A stretch of DNA of 64,000 nt, taken from contig ONIN01000001.1 in the NCBI GenBank assembly GCA_900317905.1, positions 62,001-126,000 of the forward strand, written 5' to 3'. The DNA comes from an uncultured Eubacteriales bacterium. GTDB lineage: Bacteria; Bacillota; Clostridia; Oscillospirales; Oscillospiraceae. The position numbers were made by a program, and so were the translations under genes. Positions 54,531 to 61,799 of the stretch are shown here, piece by piece. Every line of letters starts with the position of its first letter. Position 1 is the first letter of the stretch. The notes under the pieces are model-generated. The model made no database searches. It was not told the DNA's origin and saw nothing but the letters and a program-made list of their open reading frames with translations.

Positions 54531-55040
54531 ATGATCGAATTGAAAACACCGATTTCCGAGGAAGCGGCAGCGGCGCTGCAGGTGGGGGACACCGTTGAGA
54601 TCAGCGGATACATCCTCTGCGGCCGGGACGCCGTGCTTCCGAAGGTGCTGCACATGATCGAGGAGGGCACCGTGGGCGACCTGGGCGTGGATCTGCACGG
54701 TCAGGTGATCTTCCACACGGCCGTCAGTCCTGCCGGCGTCGGCCCCACCAGCTCCAACAAGCTGGAGATCGAGAGCAGCATCGCGCCGCTGTCCAAGGCG
54801 GGTATCAAGCTGCATCTGGGAAAAGGGGAGCTGCACAAAGAGACCATTGAGGCGCTGGATCGATACAACGCGGTTTATGCGGTGATCCCGCCGGTGACGG
54901 CGCTGCTGGAGGCGAAAACCTCCGAGCGGAAGGTACTGGCCTTCCCGGAGCTTGGCATGGAGGCGCTGCATCTGATCAAGGTGGACCGCTACCCCGCGAT
55001 CATCGGCGCGGCCCATGGGAGGAGCATTTATGAAAAATGA
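54531..55040 (+). CDS. Fe-S fumarase/tartrate dehydratase, beta (C-terminal) subunit
   Basis: This 169-aa protein matches the C-terminal domain of class I fumarases and TtdB: LQVGDTVEISGYILCGRDAVLPKV (in two motifs), AVSPAGVGPTSSNKLE and LGKGELHKET. With the alpha subunit it would add or remove water on a C4 dicarboxylate such as fumarate, malate or tartrate. It precedes the alpha gene and overlaps it by 11 nt; the alpha-first order is more usual. The length is typical for a separate beta subunit. Confidence 0.9.
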   Translation: MIELKTPISEEAAAALQVGDTVEISGYILCGRDAVLPKVLHMIEEGTVGDLGVDLHGQVIFHTAVSPAGVGPTSSNKLEIESSIAPLSKAGIKLHLGKGELHKETIEALDRYNAVYAVIPPVTALLEAKTSERKVLAFPELGMEALHLIKVDRYPAIIGAAHGRSIYEK

Positions 55041-55881
55041 CATCGTAAGTCTCGTGCGGGACACACTGGTGGAGGCGGGCTCCACCTTCCGGGCGGACAA
55101 AAAAGCGGCCTACCGTGCTGCCATCGAGAAAGAGCAGAATGATCAGGCCAAGTGGGTGCTCCAGACGGTATTGGACAATGCAGAGGCAGCGGAGCAGAAC
55201 CGCAGCCCCCTCTGTGATGACTCCGGCATCCCCCATCTGTTGCTGGAAGTCGGGCCGGATTGCGCCGTCACAGGCAGAATGCTGGACGATATCCGCGAGG
55301 GCGTCCGGCAGGGCCTCCGAAAGCTCCCGGGCCGCCCCATGGGCATCATGGGGGATGACAGCCACCGGATCGACCAGAGCGGCGGCCTGAACCCGGACAG
55401 CGCCGGTGTGGAGCCCGCGCCGATCCTTCTTCGCCGGTGCGAGGAAAATGTGATCCGCCTGCACATCCTGATGTTCGGCGGCGGCCCCGCCATCCGGGCC
55501 AAGACCTATCGTGTCTTTCACAAACACAACACGCAGGTGGTTTTGGATGAGATCGTCAGCTGGGCAAAGGAAGGCGTGGCACAGCTTGGATGCTCCCCCT
55601 GCACGCTGGCTGTTGGCGTAGGCCGGAGCCATTTTGAGGCAACTTCCATGATGCTGCAGGCGCAGGTGGATGGCCGTTATGATGTGCAGAGCGACATGGA
55701 GCAGGAGATCACCCGCAGAGTGAATGAGGCCAACATTGGCCCCCTGGGTCTAGGCGGCAGCACCTCGGTGATCGCCACCTTTATGAAGGTCGGCCCCCAG
55801 AGAGCTTCCGGCGTGCGGATCGTTTGCGTCCGACCGACCTGCTGCTTCGAGCCGAGAATCGCCACGGTAGATCTCGCATAA
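55030..55881 (+). CDS. Fe-S fumarase/tartrate dehydratase, alpha (N-terminal) subunit
   Basis: This 283-aa subunit carries the 4Fe-4S cluster ligands: Cys in SPLCDDSGIP, Cys in LGCSPCTLAVGVG and Cys in RPTCCFEPR. ATG 55030 follows GGAGG; an in-frame ATG at 55015 contains that site. Class I fumarases and L-tartrate dehydratase share this layout, so the natural substrate is open. It ends the plus-strand run; a terminator follows 9 nt after the stop. Confidence 0.92.
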   Translation: MKNDIVSLVRDTLVEAGSTFRADKKAAYRAAIEKEQNDQAKWVLQTVLDNAEAAEQNRSPLCDDSGIPHLLLEVGPDCAVTGRMLDDIREGVRQGLRKLPGRPMGIMGDDSHRIDQSGGLNPDSAGVEPAPILLRRCEENVIRLHILMFGGGPAIRAKTYRVFHKHNTQVVLDEIVSWAKEGVAQLGCSPCTLAVGVGRSHFEATSMMLQAQVDGRYDVQSDMEQEITRRVNEANIGPLGLGGSTSVIATFMKVGPQRASGVRIVCVRPTCCFEPRIATVDLA

Positions 55882-55890
55882 AACAAAAAA

Positions 55891-55910
55891 ACGCGCTGAT
55901 TTCAGCGCGT
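55891..55910. terminator. Bidirectional terminator after the dehydratase genes
   Basis: A 9-bp perfect stem (acgcgctga / tcagcgcgt) with a 2-nt loop is flanked by seven A and six T, so it works on both strands. The 3' arm contains the stop codon and last codons of the minus-strand pyruvate-kinase-like gene. Confidence 0.9.
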
Positions 55911-56882
55911 TTTTTCGTTTCTGTACTGCTCTGCTGCGTCTGCCGCGTTCCGGAGCCACCGGATCGATTCAACGGGGTAGTCTCCAACTGCGGTCTCCCC
56001 AGTGAGCATCAGAGAATCTGCCCCGTCCAGTACGGCGTTGAAGATATCACTGACCTCTGCACGGGTGGGGATCGGCGCATGCTCCATGCTGGCCAAAAGC
56101 TGGGTCACTACCAGGAACGGCTTTCCGGCATCCCCGCATACTGCGGCAACGTCCTTTTGTACCGACGGAAGCTGCAATAGCGTTACAGCGTTTCCGAGAT
56201 CCCCACGGGCAATGATGATCTCATCACAGTGATCGAGCAGCTCCGGAAGGTGCTCGATGCCAGATCGGTTTTCGATTTTTGCCATAATTCGAATGTGCGC
56301 GCCGCCGGCGGCGTCCAGCGCATGTCGAAGGGTAATCAGATCCTCTGCGTCCCGGACAAAGGGCTGCATGACCGCGGTGACGCCATATTCTGCTGCTTGT
56401 GACAGATTGATCCGGTCTTCGGCGGTCAACGCAGGGAGGTGCAGGTCCACGCCTTCGATGGCGAGACTTTTCCGGCTTAAGAGGGTTCCGCCCCGGATTA
56501 CCGCTGCCTCTGTCGCAGTTGTCATTTCCAGCAGCAGTTTCCCGTCATCCAGCAGCACCTTCTGTCCAGGTCTGAGGGCATCCAGCACGGTCTGAGAGAC
56601 TGGAATATCTTCTCCCATTTTGACGGTGCTTCCGGATGCAAGCTCCAGCGGCTTCGGGAGGGCGCCGATGCGAACCTCCGGCCCCTGCAGATCGATCAGC
56701 AGCTCAGACTGCATCCCGGACGCGGCTTCGGCGGCGCGGAGTGCGTAAAGATCTGACGCTGCGTCCTTTAGCATGATGTGGGACAGATTCAGCCGAACGC
56801 CGGTCATTCCGGCACACAGCATTTCTGTCAGAATTCCCTGTTTCCCACAGGCGGGGCCCAAGGTACCATATACTCGAATCAT
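55902..56882 (-). CDS. Short pyruvate-kinase-like protein
   Basis: This 326-aa protein covers the A and B domains of pyruvate kinase but lacks the C-terminal allosteric domain (usual length 470-590). Visible are VYGTLGPACG (normally CTIGPAS), VRLNLSH (normally RLNFSHG), MAKIENRSGIEHLPELL, IIARGDLG and PTRAEVSDIFNAVLDGADSLML. The main metal and PEP residues (Lys in AKIE, Glu, Asp in RGDLG) remain, yet the K+/ADP region is altered. It may act on PEP or a related enol phosphate, or be a degenerate paralogue. Its last codons lie inside a terminator stem. Confidence 0.82.
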   Translation of the reverse strand: MIRVYGTLGPACGKQGILTEMLCAGMTGVRLNLSHIMLKDAASDLYALRAAEAASGMQSELLIDLQGPEVRIGALPKPLELASGSTVKMGEDIPVSQTVLDALRPGQKVLLDDGKLLLEMTTATEAAVIRGGTLLSRKSLAIEGVDLHLPALTAEDRINLSQAAEYGVTAVMQPFVRDAEDLITLRHALDAAGGAHIRIMAKIENRSGIEHLPELLDHCDEIIIARGDLGNAVTLLQLPSVQKDVAAVCGDAGKPFLVVTQLLASMEHAPIPTRAEVSDIFNAVLDGADSLMLTGETAVGDYPVESIRWLRNAADAAEQYRNEKTR

Positions 56883-56900
56883 AATTGTTCCTTCCCAAAT

Positions 56901-56924
56901 CAGGCCGTCCTTTCGGACGGCCTG
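56901..56924 (-). terminator. Hairpin after the LCP gene
   Basis: A 10-bp perfect stem (caggccgtcc / ggacggcctg) with a TTTC loop lies 7 nt after the LCP stop. On the minus strand ATTT follows, a weak T run. It separates the LCP gene from the kinase-like gene. Confidence 0.6.
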
Positions 56925-56931
56925 TTATTTG

Positions 56932-58473
56932 TTATGCGCTTTTAGAGACGTCTTGTTTGGTCAGGTTATCTCCGTTGATCACCCGCCGCACCAGCTCGCT
57001 GGCGGCGTTCACCAGCCCCGCGTCCTGATACATGACGTATGCCCGGAAGTTCGGCATGGAATAGGTGTAGTTGCTGCCGCCATTTCCGGTGACGGCGAAG
57101 GATTTTATGTTCCACTTCGCGCCGTCATTGAGCTGCATTTTCACCAGATTGTTGATCTCATCACTGCTCAGATTGGTGACGAACATGCCCTGAAGGCTGT
57201 TCAGGATCTGCGCGTGGTGCATGATGATCGTACCAGTGGAGAGTTTGTCGATGACTGCAGACAGGATCTTCATCTGGTTCTTGCCGCGCTGATTGTCACC
57301 GGTGGCGAAGGAGTGCCGATCTCTGGCGAAGACCAGTGCCTCTTTGCCGTTGAGATGGTTTTCGCCCACCGAGAAGGTCTTGAAGGCATAATCCGAATCT
57401 ACGGTGACGCCGCCGATGGCGTCGATCAGGGTTTCAAATCCGGTGAAGTTGATCTGTGCATAATAGTTGACCGGGGTGGAATAAAGGTTTGCCAGCGCAC
57501 TCACCGAGCAGCCAATGCCATAGATACCGCAGTGGGTCAGTTTGTCCAAAGCGCCTTTGCCGGCAGGATTCGGCACATAATAGTCGCGAGGCGTGTTCAC
57601 CATCAGGATCTGCTTGCTTACAGGGTTGACCACCATGAGGATGTTCACGTCGCTGCGGCTGGTGCTGAGCATCTTGCTGCGGGTGTCAGAACCGCTGAGA
57701 TACACCACAAAGGGCTCCTCCGTAACATTCACGGGCTTCAGAATGTCGATGTTGGAATTATAATCGCCCACCTCTACATTGGCGTCTTCGGAGATGGCGT
57801 TGGAGATGATCTGGTCGCTATCGCCTTCCTCCACCACGATCTCATAGAGAATACGGGTGTCCTCGCTGAAGGTCTCATAGTCGTCCTGATCTTCCAGAAG
57901 AGAGGCGTAGGCCTCGTTGAGAATGATGGCGTTATTCTTTTTGGCGTAGAGGGCGTCCACCATGTCCGCAACGGTGTCATGGGTCTCGGTTTCCATCTCA
58001 TCCAGCTTTTCCTTGAGCTGCTTGACAGCTGTGTTGGTATTGGAGGAATCGTAGCTCTTGGTAATGCCGAAGGTATAGCCCTCAGCGTCCTCTATGTATT
58101 CAGCGGGATCGTCCTTGAGCACATAAACGCCGATGGTGGAGGTGACTGCCACGGTGGTGGTGACCTTGTCGATGGTCTCGTCCAGCTGATTGGCAAAACG
58201 GACGCTGTAAAGCGAGCCGGCAATCATGACGATGGCAAGCACCCAGGCAATGATTCTTCTCCAGAGCCCGGGATGTTTTCCTCTTGTGGCGTTGTTGCCG
58301 AGCATATACAGAAGACCGGCCAGCAGCCACACCATCGTAAAGAGAATGGTGATCAGCAGCTTGTATCGCAGCGGGAGCATGCTGAGCTTCCAAAGCCGGA
58401 AGGCGGAATATATCTCTGCAGCGAGCATCGCCAGCCAGACCAGCAGATAAACAGGGATGCGGGAAGTTTTCAT
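56932..58473 (-). CDS. LytR-CpsA-Psr (LCP) family glycopolymer ligase
   Basis: This 513-aa protein has three N-terminal membrane helices (~7-27, ~35-57, ~72-90) and then an extended outside region. The LCP domain (~255-440) shows SRSDVNILMVVNPVSKQIL, VNTPRDYYV (Arg and Asp for pyrophosphate) and ALVFARDRHSFATGDNQRG. LCP enzymes move undecaprenyl-linked teichoic acids or capsule to peptidoglycan or proteins. The first ~250 residues include a solute-binding-like segment often seen in long clostridial LCPs. It is co-transcribed with rodA (30-nt gap). The adjacent glycan locus is an obvious possible substrate source. Confidence 0.92.
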   Translation of the reverse strand: MKTSRIPVYLLVWLAMLAAEIYSAFRLWKLSMLPLRYKLLITILFTMVWLLAGLLYMLGNNATRGKHPGLWRRIIAWVLAIVMIAGSLYSVRFANQLDETIDKVTTTVAVTSTIGVYVLKDDPAEYIEDAEGYTFGITKSYDSSNTNTAVKQLKEKLDEMETETHDTVADMVDALYAKKNNAIILNEAYASLLEDQDDYETFSEDTRILYEIVVEEGDSDQIISNAISEDANVEVGDYNSNIDILKPVNVTEEPFVVYLSGSDTRSKMLSTSRSDVNILMVVNPVSKQILMVNTPRDYYVPNPAGKGALDKLTHCGIYGIGCSVSALANLYSTPVNYYAQINFTGFETLIDAIGGVTVDSDYAFKTFSVGENHLNGKEALVFARDRHSFATGDNQRGKNQMKILSAVIDKLSTGTIIMHHAQILNSLQGMFVTNLSSDEINNLVKMQLNDGAKWNIKSFAVTGNGGSNYTYSMPNFRAYVMYQDAGLVNAASELVRRVINGDNLTKQDVSKSA

Positions 58474-58503
58474 AGTATCTCCTTCGGGAATGTGAAAATG
58501 GGA

Positions 58504-59652
58504 TCAGTAATAGATTGTGCTTCTCCGCCGTTTGGGCCGATAATGCACACCGGAGACCATGCCCATAGCTGCAAAGGTCGCTAGCAGGGAAGAGCCGCCG
58601 TAGCTGAAGAAGGGCAGCGTAATACCGATGACCGGCGTAATGCCGATGCACATGCCGATGTTCTCAAAGGCCTGGAAGGTCATGAACGCGGCCACGCCGA
58701 AGCAGATCAGCGCGCTCATGGAGTTGCCAGAGCGAATGCCCACTACAACGCATCGGATGATGATAGCAGTCAAAAGCAGTACGACTACGATACAGCCGAT
58801 CATGCCCAGCTCTTCACCGATAACGCCGAAAATGAAGTCGGTGTGTTTTTCGGGGAAGTGGCTGGACTGGCTTTGGGTGCCGTGATAGAGACCGGTTCCG
58901 GTGAGTCTGCCGGAGGCCAGAGCGATCTTACTCTGATGGGCCTGCCAGTTGATGCCGGTGTTGGTAGGGTCAATAGAGCTGTCGTAGGGGGCCAGGATGC
59001 GCTGCTTCTGGTAATCTTTCAATACGAAGTTCCACAAGAGCGGGATCATGGCCGCGATAGCCGCAAAGCCGATGGCAAACCAGCGCAGGGCAAACCCGGC
59101 GGCAAACAGCATCACGATGAAGATGAAGAAGAAGATCATGGCGGAGCCCAGATCTTTTGAGGCCGCCAGAATGACGCCGAAAATCAGGATGAAGTGTCCT
59201 GCCAGCTGAACAGCGGACATCGGCGCGTTCAGACCCTGGGGGCTCTTCTGCAGGGTGGAGATCTGTTTTGCCAGAACGATGGTAAAGGAGAGCTTCACGA
59301 TCTCGGTGGGCTGCACGCCGATGCCGAGGAAGCGGTACCAGGCCTTGTTGCCGGTGCCGTCGTCCACGCCGAAAACCAGAAGACCCACAATGAAGATGAC
59401 GTTGAAAATGGTCAGCGCCAGCCATTTGTCCGCCAGAATGTCCACGTCCAAGAGGGTCATGACCACGAAGGCGATGATGCCGAGGAACATGGACAGCGTC
59501 TGCACAACGATATATTTTGCCGTACCGTCATAGGAGGCGGTGGCACTGGTGATAACAACGATGCCGAAAATGGCGCAGATGAGACTCAGTCCCAGCAGCA
59601 GCAGATCGGCCCGCTGGAAAAACTCTTTTGCGGCACCGCGAAAGCGTTTCAC
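58504..59652 (-). CDS. rodA: SEDS peptidoglycan glycosyltransferase RodA
   Basis: This 382-aa protein has about ten helices. The SEDS signature is near the C-terminus: FENIGMCIGITPVIGITLPFFSYGGSSLL. It polymerises lipid II for cell elongation with a class B PBP, which is not in this window. The GTG start at 59652 is chosen because AAAGGAGG lies 10 nt upstream; the longer ATG reading to 59703 would cover the promoter. RodA is preferred over FtsW because of length and the ITLPFFSYGG wording, though the two are close. Confidence 0.9.
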   Translation of the reverse strand: MKRFRGAAKEFFQRADLLLLGLSLICAIFGIVVITSATASYDGTAKYIVVQTLSMFLGIIAFVVMTLLDVDILADKWLALTIFNVIFIVGLLVFGVDDGTGNKAWYRFLGIGVQPTEIVKLSFTIVLAKQISTLQKSPQGLNAPMSAVQLAGHFILIFGVILAASKDLGSAMIFFFIFIVMLFAAGFALRWFAIGFAAIAAMIPLLWNFVLKDYQKQRILAPYDSSIDPTNTGINWQAHQSKIALASGRLTGTGLYHGTQSQSSHFPEKHTDFIFGVIGEELGMIGCIVVVLLLTAIIIRCVVVGIRSGNSMSALICFGVAAFMTFQAFENIGMCIGITPVIGITLPFFSYGGSSLLATFAAMGMVSGVHYRPKRRRSTIYY

Positions 59653-59693
59653 AGGGCAAATGCCTCCTTTCTTCTGAATCCTTACAAATTGAT

Positions 59694-59722
59694 AGTATAA
59701 CACAGAAAAAGACTTTACGCAA
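59694..59722 (-). promoter_or_regulatory. Promoter of the rodA-LCP operon
   Basis: On the minus strand TTGCGT (59717-59722), a 17-nt spacer and TATACT (59694-59699). Its -35 box overlaps the -35 box of the divergent tsaE promoter. Confidence 0.65.
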
Positions 59723-59742
59723 CGGCGATTTCCTGTTATAAT
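59714..59742 (+). promoter_or_regulatory. Promoter of tsaE-tsaB-upp
   Basis: TTTACG (59714-59719), a 17-nt spacer and a perfect TATAAT (59737-59742) lie 32 nt before tsaE. Confidence 0.75.
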
Positions 59743-59774
59743 GGTTCACGAAATCTGAATACGGAAGTAGAACT

Positions 59775-60203
59775 ATGACAGAATTCATCACCAACAGCGA
59801 GCGCGAGACTGAACAGGCGGGGGAGACCTTCGCCCGGTCGCTGCCGGACGGCTGCGTCGTTGCCATGTACGGGGAACTGGGCTCCGGCAAGACCGCCTTT
59901 GTCCGCGGTATGGCGAAGGGCATGGGCATCGACTGCCGGGTCAGCAGCCCCACTTTTACCATCGTGAATGAGTATCGCGGCGCGCGCGAGCTGATCCATT
60001 TTGATATGTACCGTCTCCAGAGCGGCGACGAGCTGTTTGACATCGGCTGGGAGGACTATCTCCGTCGAGGCAGTGTCTGCGCCGTGGAGTGGAGCGAAAA
60101 CGTCGAGGACGCCTTTGAAGGAGACGAGATCATCGTCCGTTTTGAAAAGACCGGCGATCACAGCCGCCGCATCGTTGTGGAGGGAGGGGAGACCCAATGC
60201 TGA
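59775..60203 (+). CDS. tsaE: tRNA t6A biosynthesis ATPase TsaE
   Basis: This 142-aa ATPase has Walker A GELGSGKTAFVRG, RVSSPTFTIVNEY and an acidic Walker B-like WEDYL segment. It powers the TsaBD complex that moves the threonylcarbamoyl group to A37 of ANN-decoding tRNAs. The length is normal. It overlaps tsaB by 7 nt, the conserved order. The enzyme for the preceding step, Sua5, is fused to CoaE at 20.8 kb; tsaD is not in the window. Confidence 0.95.
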   Translation: MTEFITNSERETEQAGETFARSLPDGCVVAMYGELGSGKTAFVRGMAKGMGIDCRVSSPTFTIVNEYRGARELIHFDMYRLQSGDELFDIGWEDYLRRGSVCAVEWSENVEDAFEGDEIIVRFEKTGDHSRRIVVEGGETQC

Positions 60204-60895
60204 TTCTCGCTTTGGAGAGCACGGCAAAGGCCGCCTCCGTGGCCCTGGTTCGGGACGGCACCCTCTTGGGGCAGACCACCCAGCTCAGCGGGCTGACCCA
60301 CAGCCGCACCCTTTTGCCCATGGCGGAAGATCTGCTGAAAAACACCGGCGTCAAGCTGAAGGACGTGGACGGCTTCGCGGTGGCCCATGGACCGGGCTCC
60401 TTTACCGGCGTCCGCATCGGCGTCTCCGCAGTGAAAGGTCTCGCCTGGGCGGCTGAGAAGCCGGCCTGCGGTGTTTCAACTCTGGGCGCCATGGCCTGGA
60501 ACGGTGTGGCCGCGGGCGAGGGGAGCCTCATTTGCTGCTGCATGGATGCCAGACGCAGCCAGGTCTACAATGCTTTGTTCGAAGTCCGGAACGGCAAACC
60601 GGTGCGCCTGTGTGAAGACCGTGCCATTTCCGTAGAAGCTCTCCTGGAGGAACTGACGTCCAACGACTGGAAGCCTTTCCTGGTGGGTGACGGCGCGGAG
60701 CTCTGTGCCGCTGCTTTTGCGAAGGCTGACTTCGACTATGTCCTTGCGCCGGAGAACCTCCGCCATCAAAGCGCCTGGGGCGTGGCCATGGCGGCGCAGG
60801 AGACTGACTTCGTCTCCGGCGACAAGCTCCAGCCGGTTTATCTCAGACTCTCGCAGGCAGAGCGGGAGCGGCAAGCCAGATTATCTCAGAATTGA
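60197..60895 (+). CDS. tsaB: tRNA t6A biosynthesis protein TsaB
   Basis: This 232-aa ASKHA-fold protein has [32 protein letters not shown] and [23 protein letters not shown], the family hallmark. It scaffolds TsaD and TsaE. An RimI acetyltransferase often follows in Bacillota; here upp follows 20 nt later. Confidence 0.95.
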   Translation: MLILALESTAKAASVALVRDGTLLGQTTQLSGLTHSRTLLPMAEDLLKNTGVKLKDVDGFAVAHGPGSFTGVRIGVSAVKGLAWAAEKPACGVSTLGAMAWNGVAAGEGSLICCCMDARRSQVYNALFEVRNGKPVRLCEDRAISVEALLEELTSNDWKPFLVGDGAELCAAAFAKADFDYVLAPENLRHQSAWGVAMAAQETDFVSGDKLQPVYLRLSQAERERQARLSQN

Positions 60896-60915
60896 AAGAT
60901 AGAAGGAGAAACATT

Positions 60916-61545
60916 ATGAGCAACGTTCATGTATTTGACCACCCGCTGATCCAGCACAAGCTGTCCATTCTCCGGGACGAGTCCACCAGCGTCAAGGAGT
61001 TCCGCGAGCTGATCTCCGAGATCGCCATGCTGATGTGCTATGAAGCTACCCGCGACCTGCCTCTGGAGGAGGTCGAGGTGCAGACTCCCGTGGCCATGGC
61101 CCACTGCAAGCAGATCGCCGGCAAGAAGCTGGCCATCGTCCCGATCCTCCGCGCCGGTCTCGGCATGGTGGAGGGCATGGTCGCCATGATGCCCAACGCA
61201 AAGGTCGGTCACATCGGTCTGTTCCGTGACCCCGAGACCCTGGAGCCTGTGAAGTACTACTTCAAGATGCCTGCCGACATCGCAGAGCGCGACGTCATCG
61301 TGGTGGATCCCATGCTGGCCACCGGCGGCAGCGCTGCGGCTGCGGTCACCTTCCTGAAGGAAGCCGGCGCCCAGCACATCAAGCTCATGAGCATCATCGG
61401 CGCTCCCGAAGGTGTGGAGGCCATGCAGAAGGCCCACCCCGATGTGGACATCTTCGTCGCTGCGGTGGATGAGCACCTGAACGATCACGGCTACATCGTC
61501 CCCGGCCTGGGTGATGCAGGCGACCGCATCTTCGGTACCAAGTAA
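60916..61545 (+). CDS. upp: Uracil phosphoribosyltransferase
   Basis: This 209-aa salvage enzyme makes UMP from uracil and PRPP. The PRPP motif is [18 protein letters not shown]; the uracil site lies in [17 protein letters not shown] at the C-terminus. ATG 60916 follows AAGGAG; an in-frame TTG at 60892 overlaps tsaB. It is a complete enzyme with a terminator right after it. Confidence 0.96.
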   Translation: MSNVHVFDHPLIQHKLSILRDESTSVKEFRELISEIAMLMCYEATRDLPLEEVEVQTPVAMAHCKQIAGKKLAIVPILRAGLGMVEGMVAMMPNAKVGHIGLFRDPETLEPVKYYFKMPADIAERDVIVVDPMLATGGSAAAAVTFLKEAGAQHIKLMSIIGAPEGVEAMQKAHPDVDIFVAAVDEHLNDHGYIVPGLGDAGDRIFGTK

Positions 61546-61560
61546 ATAAATGCATTTGAA

Positions 61561-61588
61561 AACCCGCCGCTGAAAGCGACGGGTTTTT
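61561..61588 (+). terminator. Terminator after upp
   Basis: An 11-nt stem with one C-A mismatch (aacccgccgct / agcgacgggtt), a GAA loop and five T ends the tsaE-tsaB-upp operon 16 nt after the stop. Confidence 0.85.
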
Positions 61589-61595
61589 CTATACA

Positions 61596-61627
61596 AAAAG
61601 TGAGCTGACATTTGACAGCTCACTTTT
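61596..61627 (-). terminator. Terminator of the prsA-like operon
   Basis: A 12-bp perfect stem (aaaagtgagctg / cagctcactttt) with an 8-nt loop lies 4 nt after the stop of the minus-strand 52-aa gene, with a T run on the minus strand. It sits next to the upp terminator. Confidence 0.8.
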
Positions 61628-61630
61628 CAT

Positions 61631-61789
61631 TCAGTTTTCTTTTTCGAAGGTGATGACGTAATCGTCCTCATCATTCTCGGCGCTGTAAACGATCCAACCG
61701 GATTTCTTTTCCTGCTCCAGAGCGTCAGCCAGCTCAGTGGCGCTCATGCATTTGCGGTTGTAGCGCTCAGTCTTCATTTCTTTCGCCAT
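61631..61789 (-). CDS. 52-aa hypothetical protein
   Basis: This small soluble protein begins MAKEMKTERYNRKCMS and has ATELADALEQEKKSGW, an acidic SAENDEDDY patch and a C-terminal VITFEKEN. AGGAGA 9 nt before ATG 61789 supports translation. It lies 10 nt after the PrsA-like gene and before a terminator, so it is in the same transcript. No family is recognised. It has no signal or membrane segment and may be a cytoplasmic partner or a charged adaptor. Confidence 0.65.
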   Translation of the reverse strand: MAKEMKTERYNRKCMSATELADALEQEKKSGWIVYSAENDEDDYVITFEKEN

Positions 61790-61799
61790 GAGTTTCTCC

